NCBI GenBank assembly: GCA_018623405.1
Contig: JAAZVO010000030.1
Span: forward strand, 1 to 16,755
Length of the DNA: 16,755 nucleotides
Source of the DNA: Crocinitomicaceae bacterium
Lineage (GTDB): Bacteria; Bacteroidota; Bacteroidia; Flavobacteriales_G; Salibacteraceae
Direction of reading: 5' to 3'
The position numbers and the translations under genes were made by a program. The notes below the pieces were generated by a model that saw only the letters and a program-made list of their open reading frames with translations, ran no database searches and was not told the DNA's origin. This document shows positions 6,589 to 14,799 of this stretch, piece by piece (position 1 is the stretch's first letter; each line of letters opens with the position of its first letter).

Positions 6589-9500
6589 ATGGATTTTACC
6601 CTAACCCAATATTATAGAAAGGTTTTAACCTTGCTTATTTGCATGTATTGCGGGTTAGTGTTACTTGGGCAATCAGAATTTCCCGACTCAACCCTTAAAG
6701 CACCTATTCCTTCTGCAAAAGATTCAATTCAACCGCTTGAAATAGATACCGCGCCAAAGGAAGTAAAGCCTGAGTTTATTGGGTTTTTAAAAAAGGAAGT
6801 TACCAAAAGCCCCGATTCCTTAAACTTTAACCTTTTAATTATCAAAAACATTTACGATGAAGTAAAGTCAGGCACTGTGGAGCTTATTTTACCCAAAGGG
6901 TGGGAGGCATCTGGGTTTGAAGGCATAAAACCAATTAAACTAGAACCCGGAGAACAAAAGATTTTTCCATTTTTTGTTCGCATTGGAGGAGATGTGGTGG
7001 GTGGCTCTACCTATTTAGTTACTGCCAAATTTATTGATTCAAAAACCGGTGTGGCAGAGGTAAATTACCACGGCGTTACCATTCCAAAAAAATCCAAATG
7101 GACCATGGTGGTGCCTAATCGCCTAATTTATTTTGATGTAAAATCAAGGTATGCAGAGGCAAAAATTGTTTTAAAGAACCAAGGAAATACGGTAGAAAAC
7201 ATTTACTTAAAACTATCGATGGAGCAAAATATTAGGGTTAGAAATCTTGACTACCCTGAAGATGAGCTTTATCTTTCTTTACCACCAAATAGCGATACCA
7301 CAATTTCGGTGGAGGTGGCATATAATCCACCACTTAACCCATTGGTGCAATCGGTGCAATCAAGGTATGGCAATAATTTAAAAATTAAGGCCCAAAATGG
7401 AAAAGAGGTAGTTTCATCCATCTATTTTGCAAAACTTCCAAGCAACTTCGAAAACCCAATTTCAAAAACTGTTTATCCATTACAAACATCAATTTATGCC
7501 CAAAATTTATTGAGTGATGGAAATACCCTTTACCAATTTATTGGCGATGGTACCTTGCTTTTTTGTAATGACAGAACGCTCGATTATAGATTAAATATTC
7601 AAAGGCTAAATGCATATAACATTCCTTTGGGTTTAACTTATGCTGAGCAACTTTACCAATATAGTTTTGTAAGGGTAAATTACAACACACCACACTACAG
7701 AGTTTCATTAGGCGATGTAAGCAATGGTTTCGATTTAATTTCTTTTGGAAGAGGTATTGAGGCAGAATACAAGCATAAAACAACATCGGTTATAGGAAAT
7801 GCAACTTTTAATACCAGATTTCCAATTGCCACCTACGCCGGTATGTTTAAAACTAGGCTAAAAGGAATTAGCCTAGCGGGAGGGGCAACCTACCAAAATG
7901 ATAATTTTAATAGAATAAACTCTACCAATTATGGAGGAGAGATTGGTTTTGGATTTTTAAAACACCACAGTTTTACCGCAAAAGTTGCGCTAAGTGAACG
8001 TGAAAACTTTTACCAATTGGGCGACTTTAATGGACAAGAAGTTTTTGCGAACCAACGCCTTACGGGCAATGTAGCAAGATTAGGTTACACCTTTAACATA
8101 AAGGGGTTTAACTTAAATCTATCTGCAATGCAATCTTCACCCAACCATTCTGGTTCTGTAAGCAACACCAATCAATACGATGCCAACTTAGGGCTTAATG
8201 TAAGTAAAAACGCTAGACTTACGGTTTCTGGGTCTATAATGGAAAACAACCCCAGAATATTTTTTCAAGGCAGAATAATTCCGGTACAAGAGTTTAACCA
8301 ACGGTATGTAAATGCCTTGTATAACCATAGGTTTAGAAATAGATTGATTTTTTCTGCCGGTGGTAATTTTACAAATGCGGTTGTTTTTTCAAGTTATACC
8401 GGTCTTGCTAATCCGTATCCAAACGAAACAAACAACTACAACGCTCAACTTAAAATGGGCTATACCCTGGCCAATAACAGCTCAATTTCTTTATTTGCCA
8501 TTAGAGGGTTTTACCAAATTGTTGATTTTTACCCTGGTGCAGTTTCATCTTTTGGCGATTTTGACCCAACCCAACTTTACCCCAATACTAGGTTTACTGC
8601 AAATTACCGTGTAAACCAAAGTGGTATTTCCATATCATTCATTAATGGAATTTTTGGACCAACACAATTGCAACTTTTGCCAGCATTTGGTAAAAACCAA
8701 ACAATTCAAATTACCCCATACATTAATAAATTATACTTAAACGATAAGCTTTTACTTAGAAGTTACAATACCATATTGTTTCAAACAGCTACAAAATCAG
8801 AAAGCTTTAATGTAAACCTTTCGCCACGCTTAATGCTTGATGAAGGTTGGATTTTTGATTTAAACGCAACCTATAGGGTACTTTCTAGAGAAAACGCAGA
8901 AAGTCAACGTTTTACCACGCGTAACTTTTTTGTAAGCGCAGGCGTTACCAAACGTTTCAATTTTCAGCAACCATGCATAAAGTATTATGACTTAACAGTG
9001 GTGTATTTTAAAGATTTAAACGGGAATGGCTTAAAAGAAGAAAACGAGCCATTTATTGAAAATGTAATTTCGAGGATCCGAAAAAAAGAAGAAAAGGGTG
9101 ATGTAGCGCTTAATGGTCAGAACTTGGCTATGGTAGAGGAAGATGATGTTGCTATTAATTTTATTGATTCCAATAAGGATGGAAAACGATATGAATCTGA
9201 ACCGGTCTTAAGAGAAGTAACCCAAGAAAAAACAAAAAAAACAAGACCAGGTCAATTTGTAGAGCTTGAAATGATCTCTTCCAAAAAAGGAATGATAGAG
9301 TATAAAAATATTCCTGAAGGAACTTACGTGTTAAACTCGTTTCCCTTAAAACGTCTAATTGATGTTTACAATGTTAATGGCCCTGAACAAGAGGTGGAAA
9401 TTTTTGGAAATACTACAATTTACATCCCTTTCTCTGAGAGCTATCGTATATCAGGTAGGGTAATTGTTGAAAAGCAAGAGTTTTCTACTTTAAAAGGTGA

Positions 9501-10473
9501 GGTTGATGTAAGCAGTATTGCTATTGTGGCCAAAGATGTTGATGGAAACACTTACAAAACGCTTACCGATAAAAACGGGTATTTTTCCATTGGTGTTCCT
9601 CCAAAAAAGGGAATATACGAAGTAAAAATTAACAACATTTTTGGGCCACCACTTTTACTAGAACAAAACAACTTTAAAGTTGAGTTTTCAGGCTTTAAAG
9701 CCTTTGAAATAAATTTTATTTATAAGGAGAAAGAACGTGGAATTAATGGCCATGATGGGTATGCTTTTAAAGCCCTTACGGGAAAAGATAAACCAGTAGA
9801 AAATCAAACCCAAGAGCCTTCAAAGGGTGTAGAGCCGCCAAAAAAGGAAACTCCTTCTGCAACAACAGCTAAACCAAAAGAGGTTGTTATACCAACCATT
9901 GATGATGCAGCTGAGGAAAAACTTTGGGACAAAGCAAACGACTTACAAAGACAAATTGATGAGCTAAGAAAATTAAAACAAGAAATTGAAAATATTCAAA
10001 CAAGTCAACAAAAAACATTAGAAGAACTTAAAAAAGCAAAAGCTCAGTTAGATAGTGCTCAAAAGCAAATAGATAATTCTATTACTAACCTTCCAGCAAG
10101 CACCGATAATGGAAAGTTGGGAGACCAAATTATTCCAAATAACATGGAGCAATATGACGAATTAGATAACCTCATAGATCAATTAATTGAAAAAACGAAT
10201 CCTCGAATAAACTACAGGGTTGAGTTTGGTGTATTTACTGAAAAAATGCCGATAAGCTTTTTAAATCAACTTATTAAATTCGGGAACATAGAGACATCGC
10301 AAAATGATGATGGCTCTTCTACTTTTAAATCTAAACCATTTGACACTGAAGCTGAAGCTCAAGAATATGCAGATTATTTACAAAAAACAGGTATGAGTAA
10401 AATTTCTGTAATAGGAGAAATTAATGGCAAGAAGGCTTCTTTAAATGAGGTAAAAGAGCTACAAAACAAATAA
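6589..10473 (+). CDS. Large outer-membrane barrel candidate with SPOR-like C-terminus (usher-like)
   Basis: A 1294-residue exported protein. Residues 1-28 are a signal peptide. Residues 60-285 contain beta-sandwich segments resembling NEW3 or chaperone-type domains (SGTVELILPKGWEASGF; AKIVLKNQGNTVENIYLKLS). Residues about 295-790 are a long run of alternating aromatic/polar strands ending TRNFFVSAGVTKRFNF, typical of an outer-membrane beta-barrel. Calcium-loop motifs follow at 809-820 (DLNGNGLKEENE) and 860-871 (DSNKDGKRYESE), then a carboxypeptidase-regulatory-like domain (952-1016), a Pro/Lys linker, a coiled coil (1110-1163) and a SPOR-like domain (1205-1294, with YRVEFGVF and a final NGKKASLNE). 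SPOR domains bind denuded peptidoglycan glycan strands. The role of pore or assembly platform for the two subunits upstream is inferred from architecture and gene order. I see no PapC/FimD sequence signature. Confidence 0.6.
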   Translation: MDFTLTQYYRKVLTLLICMYCGLVLLGQSEFPDSTLKAPIPSAKDSIQPLEIDTAPKEVKPEFIGFLKKEVTKSPDSLNFNLLIIKNIYDEVKSGTVELILPKGWEASGFEGIKPIKLEPGEQKIFPFFVRIGGDVVGGSTYLVTAKFIDSKTGVAEVNYHGVTIPKKSKWTMVVPNRLIYFDVKSRYAEAKIVLKNQGNTVENIYLKLSMEQNIRVRNLDYPEDELYLSLPPNSDTTISVEVAYNPPLNPLVQSVQSRYGNNLKIKAQNGKEVVSSIYFAKLPSNFENPISKTVYPLQTSIYAQNLLSDGNTLYQFIGDGTLLFCNDRTLDYRLNIQRLNAYNIPLGLTYAEQLYQYSFVRVNYNTPHYRVSLGDVSNGFDLISFGRGIEAEYKHKTTSVIGNATFNTRFPIATYAGMFKTRLKGISLAGGATYQNDNFNRINSTNYGGEIGFGFLKHHSFTAKVALSERENFYQLGDFNGQEVFANQRLTGNVARLGYTFNIKGFNLNLSAMQSSPNHSGSVSNTNQYDANLGLNVSKNARLTVSGSIMENNPRIFFQGRIIPVQEFNQRYVNALYNHRFRNRLIFSAGGNFTNAVVFSSYTGLANPYPNETNNYNAQLKMGYTLANNSSISLFAIRGFYQIVDFYPGAVSSFGDFDPTQLYPNTRFTANYRVNQSGISISFINGIFGPTQLQLLPAFGKNQTIQITPYINKLYLNDKLLLRSYNTILFQTATKSESFNVNLSPRLMLDEGWIFDLNATYRVLSRENAESQRFTTRNFFVSAGVTKRFNFQQPCIKYYDLTVVYFKDLNGNGLKEENEPFIENVISRIRKKEEKGDVALNGQNLAMVEEDDVAINFIDSNKDGKRYESEPVLREVTQEKTKKTRPGQFVELEMISSKKGMIEYKNIPEGTYVLNSFPLKRLIDVYNVNGPEQEVEIFGNTTIYIPFSESYRISGRVIVEKQEFSTLKGEVDVSSIAIVAKDVDGNTYKTLTDKNGYFSIGVPPKKGIYEVKINNIFGPPLLLEQNNFKVEFSGFKAFEINFIYKEKERGINGHDGYAFKALTGKDKPVENQTQEPSKGVEPPKKETPSATTAKPKEVVIPTIDDAAEEKLWDKANDLQRQIDELRKLKQEIENIQTSQQKTLEELKKAKAQLDSAQKQIDNSITNLPASTDNGKLGDQIIPNNMEQYDELDNLIDQLIEKTNPRINYRVEFGVFTEKMPISFLNQLIKFGNIETSQNDDGSSTFKSKPFDTEAEAQEYADYLQKTGMSKISVIGEINGKKASLNEVKELQNK

Positions 10474-10477
10474 TTAG

Positions 10478-11074
10478 TTACTTGTAAAGGTTCTTTAGAA
10501 ACTTTGCAAAAAGACTTTTTGGATCAAAAGGCTTGGTTACAATATCATTCATACCTGAGTCTATCACCTTCTTAGAAACATCACCCATTGCATCAGCAGT
10601 TAAGGCAATAATTGGAATACTCTTTAATTTTAGCTCGTTTCTTATTATTTCTGTTGCCCTGTAGCCATCCATTACAGGCATTTGGATATCCATTAATATT
10701 ATGTCAAAAGTTTCTGACCTTAGAATATCTACCGCCTCTTGTCCATTATTACAAAGCTTAACATCAGCGTGCCACTTTTGCAAGAATGATTCTGCAATCA
10801 TCTGATTCATAGGGTTGTCTTCAACCACTAACACTTTGGCGTTATCTAAATTGTAAAGACTTTCTTGCTCACCTTCTTTTACTTTTTTTGGAGTCTTCTT
10901 TTTAACTTTTGGAATTAAAAAGGGAATAGAAAAATTAAAGGTTGTGCCAACACCAAGAGTACTATCATCGGTAATTGTACCTTTTAATAATTCAATGAGT
11001 TTTTTGGTGATTGCCATACCTAAACCAGTTCCCCCAAACCTTCTTGTAATGTAGGCGCCTTCTTGCGAAAAGCT
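10478..11074 (-). pseudogene. C-terminal remnant of a hybrid histidine kinase (end of HATPase plus REC)
   Basis: In this frame the residues run SFSQEGAYITRRFGGTGLGM, the G2 box of a histidine-kinase ATP-binding domain, then LIELLKGTI and GTTFNFSIPF, which close that domain. A linker leads to a complete receiver domain with the acidic pair E66-D67, phospho-acceptor D110 (MDIQMPVMDGY), T140 and K162, counting from the ATG at 11017. Everything upstream is missing: input domains, dimerisation helix with the phospho-histidine, and the ATPase N and G1 boxes. The frame is closed by TAA at 11077-11075, where the sequence switches to H-NOX coding in another frame. The ATG at 11017 is an internal Met of the kinase, so a 179-residue product with a working receiver is conceivable, but the gene is best read as a deletion remnant. 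In relatives H-NOX usually sits beside such kinases. Confidence 0.8.
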
Positions 11075-11399
11075 TTAAAACCTCTACATGAATATAGGTG
11101 TCAATGTTGGCTAAAAACTCAAAACAGCCATTTACATGTTCAAAAAACTGACTGTAAGTATTTAGAAATACCTAAAACAAATGGTGTCCAAAGGCATTGA
11201 GTAGTTGAGGCAATGGGATTTTAGAAATTTCGGATAGTTTTACTACTAAAGCTACAATTTCTTGGTGCGAGTATGTACCTACGGCGGTATAAACTCCACC
11301 TGAGGCTAAATCTGTTTCTTTCACTAGTAGATCTGCAACTTCATAGCCAAACTTTTCTTCAACCATTTCGAAAAACTCAGTAAATACTATTCCTTTTAT
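11070..11399 (-). pseudogene. Truncated H-NOX (heme nitric-oxide/oxygen binding) gene remnant
   Basis: The minus strand encodes KGIVFTEFFEMVEEKFGYEV, then SGGVYTAVGTYSHQEIVALV, FGHHLF, NTYSQFFEHVNG and IDTYIHVEVLKL, which I recognise as the N-terminal part of the HNOB/H-NOX heme domain. His104 of YIHVEV is the proximal heme ligand. Three lesions are visible. The start position reads ATA (11399-11397) where ATG is expected. Codon 76 is an in-frame TAG (11174-11172). After codon 110 (KL) the sequence jumps into a kinase fragment in another frame, losing the remaining 70 or so residues including the Y-x-S-x-R propionate-binding motif. The gene overlaps the stop of lgt. Intact relatives sense nitric oxide and control a neighbouring histidine kinase; this copy cannot make a normal protein unless the sequence contains errors. 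Confidence 0.8.
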
Positions 11400-12214
11400 G
11401 CTGTTTTTTTTGATCTTAGAATAAAATAAAGGCCCACCAAAATAAATGGGATGCTTAAGTTTTGTCCCATGTTTAAGGCTAGGTTATCTTCAAATGCAGA
11501 TTGATTTTCTTTTAAAAACTCAATCAAAAACCTAACTGTAAACAACAAAGCCATGAAAAGCCCAAATGTTCTCCCTTGATAGCTTTTCCAATCTTTTTTA
11601 GAAAAAAGAAATATTAAAACTCCAAACACTATCAAATAAGAAAACGACTCGTATAATTGTGTTGGATGCCTAACCGGTAGCGTAGAAAAATCACATTGGT
11701 TTAAAGGCATTCTACAATCGCGGAGTGGAAAAATAAATCCCCAGTCGCTACCTGTAGGCTTGCCGACAATTTCTGAGTTCATTAGGTTTCCCAATCTAAT
11801 AAAAAAGGCACCTAAAGCTACCGTAATTGCCACTCTATCTAAAGACCAGAGAATATTTTTTTTAGTAACGTACTTAGAAAAAAGCCAAAGTGCGGTAATA
11901 ATTCCTATGCCTGCCCCATGGCTAGCTAATCCCCCCTTCCAAACCATGGGAATTTCTGAAAGGTTTTTCGAATAATAATCCCAATCGTAAAAAAACACGT
12001 GGCCCAACCTTGCACCAACAACGGTTCCTACCATTACATAAACCAAAATTTTATCTAGCCACTCTTCGGGTACGCCATCTTTTTTATAAATGCGCTGAAG
12101 CAGGTAATAGCCAAGAAAAAAAGCTGTAGCGAACAAAAGGCCGTACCACCTTACGGTGATTGGACTTGAAATAATATCAGGATTTACTGTCCAAGTAATT
12201 GCAAGAAATTGCAT
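11396..12214 (-). CDS. lgt: Prolipoprotein diacylglyceryl transferase
   Basis: A 272-residue inner-membrane enzyme that moves diacylglyceryl from phosphatidylglycerol to the lipobox cysteine of prolipoproteins, the first step of lipoprotein maturation. About seven membrane segments are visible. Key motifs are KGGLASHGAG (His99), IRLGNLMNSEIVGKPTG (Arg140, Asn143, Glu148, the Lgt signature), VRHPTQLYES (182-190) and TVRFLIEFLKENQ (Arg228, matching the essential C-terminal Arg of the family). Length and order are normal for Lgt, so the gene appears intact. Its TAA stop overlaps the position of the lost H-NOX start (ATAA). Upstream on the same strand lies a response regulator, with a candidate lgt promoter in the 46-base gap. 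Confidence 0.95.
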   Translation of the reverse strand: MQFLAITWTVNPDIISSPITVRWYGLLFATAFFLGYYLLQRIYKKDGVPEEWLDKILVYVMVGTVVGARLGHVFFYDWDYYSKNLSEIPMVWKGGLASHGAGIGIITALWLFSKYVTKKNILWSLDRVAITVALGAFFIRLGNLMNSEIVGKPTGSDWGFIFPLRDCRMPLNQCDFSTLPVRHPTQLYESFSYLIVFGVLIFLFSKKDWKSYQGRTFGLFMALLFTVRFLIEFLKENQSAFEDNLALNMGQNLSIPFILVGLYFILRSKKTA

Positions 12215-12229
12215 TCAAGAGGTTTTGGT

Positions 12230-12237
12230 CAAATATA
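12230..12237 (-). promoter_or_regulatory. Candidate -7 element for lgt
   Basis: On the minus strand TATATTTG occupies 12237-12230, identical to the -7 box of the subunit promoter at 5282. The best upstream TTG (12255-12253) leaves only a 15-base spacer, shorter than usual, so the promoter is plausible rather than certain. Transcription would begin about ten bases before the lgt ATG at 12214. Confidence 0.4.
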
Positions 12238-12260
12238 ACCGAAATAAAACCTCAATTTCA

Positions 12261-12887
12261 TTAAGAAAGAAGTCTGTTTTCATAAGCAAAACTTACCAAG
12301 CCTACTGATGAGTTTACTCCAATCTTTCGGAAAATATTTTTTTTGTGTGTTTCAATTGTAGAGGGCTCTACATTTAGTAACTCAGCTATAGTTTTTATTT
12401 TTTGATCTTTAGCAATCAACTTAATGATTTGAAGTTCTCTTTTAGTTAACTTAGGAGCTAATAAGTCTTTTTCTTTTACGGTTTTTAATAGTTTGGTGGT
12501 GCTGCGGCAGTTGTATGGAATTGATGATTTTATTGATCGAATGGCTTTAATTAATTCATCTAATCCTGAATCTTTTAAAACATAAGCCCATAAACCTGAA
12601 TGTAAATAAGTTCTAATAAGTTCCACATCATTATGCATGCTTAAAAAAATAACCTTCGTGTTTGGGGCTTTTTGATTCAGTTCATTTAAAAGCCCTAACC
12701 CTGAAAGGCCGGGCATAGCCATATCAGAAACAATAACATCGACCTTTAAATTAGCTAGCGACTCAACTAATTTGTTTCCATCGTGTACCACCTTAACAAC
12801 AGAAAGGTCTATTTCCTTACCAAGGGTTTTTTCAACACCGTCAGTGATAGCCTTATGGTCGTCTGCCAATAAAATTGAAGTCACCAT
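12261..12887 (-). CDS. NarL/LuxR-family response regulator
   Basis: A 208-residue two-domain transcription factor. The receiver (residues 1-120) has the acidic pair D9-D10, phospho-acceptor D55 in VSDMAMPG, S83 in the Ser/Thr switch position and K105. The output domain (about 145-205) is a LuxR-type helix-turn-helix: LTKRELQIIKLIAK, then IAELLNVEPSTIETHKKNIF and KIGVNSSVGLV. Such proteins are phosphorylated by HisKA_3-type kinases and then bind promoter DNA as dimers. The divergent kinase gene starting 53 bases away is of exactly that type and is the likely partner. Its targets are unknown; nearby candidates include its own divergent promoter region. It is followed on the same strand by lgt and the broken H-NOX/kinase remnant. 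Confidence 0.92.
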   Translation of the reverse strand: MVTSILLADDHKAITDGVEKTLGKEIDLSVVKVVHDGNKLVESLANLKVDVIVSDMAMPGLSGLGLLNELNQKAPNTKVIFLSMHNDVELIRTYLHSGLWAYVLKDSGLDELIKAIRSIKSSIPYNCRSTTKLLKTVKEKDLLAPKLTKRELQIIKLIAKDQKIKTIAELLNVEPSTIETHKKNIFRKIGVNSSVGLVSFAYENRLLS

Positions 12888-12940
12888 CTTCCAAAATTGA
12901 GCAAAATCTGTAAGAAAAAAGTACCCAAAAACAGGTATTT

Positions 12941-14791
12941 TTGAAAGTGCGCTCGATATTATTTAAATTCTGGTTTTTCATTTTTGTTTTAGGCTTTTTT
13001 ACTGTAAAAGCAGAAGTGCGTGTTGCCCTTCAATTTAAGTTTCTTCCAGATTTTTTTGAGAGAGCTTCTTATTGTTACACACCTAAAATAAATTTGGAGG
13101 AAGACCTAAAATCCCTTCCACCAGATTCACTTTTTAATCCATATAAAAAGGCAACCTTTAGCGAGGGGTTAGCAAATGGCACCCATTGGTTTAAAATTAG
13201 TTTAAGCAATATTTCATTTGATAAAAGAGATTTAGTTTTTGCTTTATCAAATAACGAGTTAGATTTAGTAAAAGCTTTTAAAAAGCAAGACAATAAAATT
13301 GATTTACTAGGTACTGAAGGGGATCTTTTAAATTTTTTTGAAAGACCAACTCAAGGCTTACCCTTGGCAATACCTTTTTCATTAAAGCAAAACGAGAGTG
13401 CCGAGTTTTTCCTTGCCATTCAAAAAAACAACCGCTATGTAAGTTCAAGAATAGACTTATTAGATTATGATTTTTGGCAAGACTCTACCTCCTCAAAACA
13501 TTTACTATTGGGTGTTTGGTTTGGAGGGTTAATTTTTTATCTATTAACTAGTTTTTTGTTGGCGTTAGCCTTAAAACAACCGATGTACTGGTATTACTTT
13601 GGTTATGTTTTTTTCACATTACTTTTCATGCTAACAAAAGAGTCTGTTTTATGGAAGTTTGTTTACCCTGCCTTTCCTGAAGCGAATGATGTTTTGGCTT
13701 CAAGGTTTTCTCAACTAGCCCTTGGTTTTTTTGCCTTGTTTGCTGCTAGGTTCTTGTTGGTTGATTGGGTATCAAAAAACGTAAAGTTACTATTGGAAAT
13801 ATTGGCTTTTTCAATGTTTTTATTTGTTGGACTTACCTCATTAGACCACTTTTTTTCGATGGATGCGGCCACCCCAATATTAATTCCTGCCTTTTTTATT
13901 TGCCTTGTGGTTTATGTGTTGATACTGTTTGGTATTGGGTTGTTTTTAGCTGTATTCAAGCAATCGGGAAATGCAATAGTTTTCAGTATTGCATTTGTTT
14001 TAATGCTTATTACAGTTTTGGCAACTGCCTTAGGTTTTTTTAATGCCAATTTCCAAATAATAGGAGTGCAAAATGGACTGTATGCTGCTTTGCTTATAGA
14101 AATAACAATTTTAAGTTTCTATCTTGTTTACAGGCTAAATAGGGTGCAGGATGAAAAAATATTTTATCAACAGGCATTAGGCAATGAGCGTCAGCAAAAC
14201 ATCAATTATTTAATTGAAGGCCAAGAGCGAGAGAGAAGCAGGATTGGTAGAGAAATTCATGATGCTTTAGGTTCACATTTCTCCATATTGCTGCAGTTAA
14301 TTAGAAGTAAGCAAGAGCCACAAAAACTGGAAGAGGAAGTTGCTGCAATCTCTAATACTATAAGGGATATTTCTTATGAAATGATGCCTAGGGTTTTGGT
14401 GGAGTCGGGATTGGAGTTGGCCATAAAAAGCAGCATCCAAAAACTACAACAGCAAGATAATAGAGATTATATTTTTTATGCCAATCAATGGCCTAAAAAT
14501 CTGTCAAACTTTATCATAAACAACCTTTATAGAATTTACCAAGAAGCATTAAATAATGCTATTAAACATGCCAAATTTCAAGAGTTTAGCGTGCAGCTAA
14601 TTGGTGATGAAGATGAGTTTTTAATGCAAATAGATGATGATGGAGTTGGGTTTTACCAAAACAACAACCAAAACGGGCTAGGGCTTAGAAATATGCAAAC
14701 TAGGGCCGAAGCAATTGGTGCTAATTTTTATTTAGATTCTAGCCCCGAAGGTGGAACTACAATAATGGTGAAGCTTCCGAAAATAAAGTAG
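12941..14791 (+). CDS. 7TM-DISM sensor histidine kinase (NarX-like HisKA_3)
   Basis: A 616-residue membrane sensor kinase. Residues 1-24 are a signal peptide; about 26-185 form a periplasmic beta-rich domain like 7TMR-DISMED2 (THWFKISLSN, NESAEFFLAIQ); seven membrane helices follow at about 187-398 (7TMR-DISM). A short coiled linker leads to the HisKA_3 box ERERSRIGREIHDALGSHFS with phospho-acceptor His440. The ATPase has an N box (IYQEALNNAIKHAKF, 532-546), G1 (DDDGVGF, 565-571) and G2 (NGLGLRNMQTRA, 578-589). DISM domains often bind carbohydrate-like ligands; the signal here is unknown. The start is TTG at 12941, giving MKVRSILFKF; GTG at 12947 would give nearly the same signal peptide, and no ATG fits. 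It is divergent from its probable partner regulator and nearly touches sucB at its 3' end. Confidence 0.9.
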   Translation: MKVRSILFKFWFFIFVLGFFTVKAEVRVALQFKFLPDFFERASYCYTPKINLEEDLKSLPPDSLFNPYKKATFSEGLANGTHWFKISLSNISFDKRDLVFALSNNELDLVKAFKKQDNKIDLLGTEGDLLNFFERPTQGLPLAIPFSLKQNESAEFFLAIQKNNRYVSSRIDLLDYDFWQDSTSSKHLLLGVWFGGLIFYLLTSFLLALALKQPMYWYYFGYVFFTLLFMLTKESVLWKFVYPAFPEANDVLASRFSQLALGFFALFAARFLLVDWVSKNVKLLLEILAFSMFLFVGLTSLDHFFSMDAATPILIPAFFICLVVYVLILFGIGLFLAVFKQSGNAIVFSIAFVLMLITVLATALGFFNANFQIIGVQNGLYAALLIEITILSFYLVYRLNRVQDEKIFYQQALGNERQQNINYLIEGQERERSRIGREIHDALGSHFSILLQLIRSKQEPQKLEEEVAAISNTIRDISYEMMPRVLVESGLELAIKSSIQKLQQQDNRDYIFYANQWPKNLSNFIINNLYRIYQEALNNAIKHAKFQEFSVQLIGDEDEFLMQIDDDGVGFYQNNNQNGLGLRNMQTRAEAIGANFYLDSSPEGGTTIMVKLPKIK

Positions 14792-14799
14792 AAAAAGGT

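Noticed and set aside
6589..10473. Calling the barrel protein a classical PapC/FimD usher
   Set aside because: No usher sequence signature is recognisable; only gene context and general architecture agree, so usher-like is used instead.
11172..11366. A short independent gene starting at the internal Met of the H-NOX fragment
   Set aside because: Conserved H-NOX residues continue both upstream of that Met and downstream of the stop, showing it is a piece of one broken gene.
12936..12943. TATTTTTG matching the Bacteroidota -7 box just before and over the kinase TTG start
   Set aside because: No TTG lies 17-20 bases upstream and the box would overlap the start codon, so it is probably chance in AT-rich DNA.
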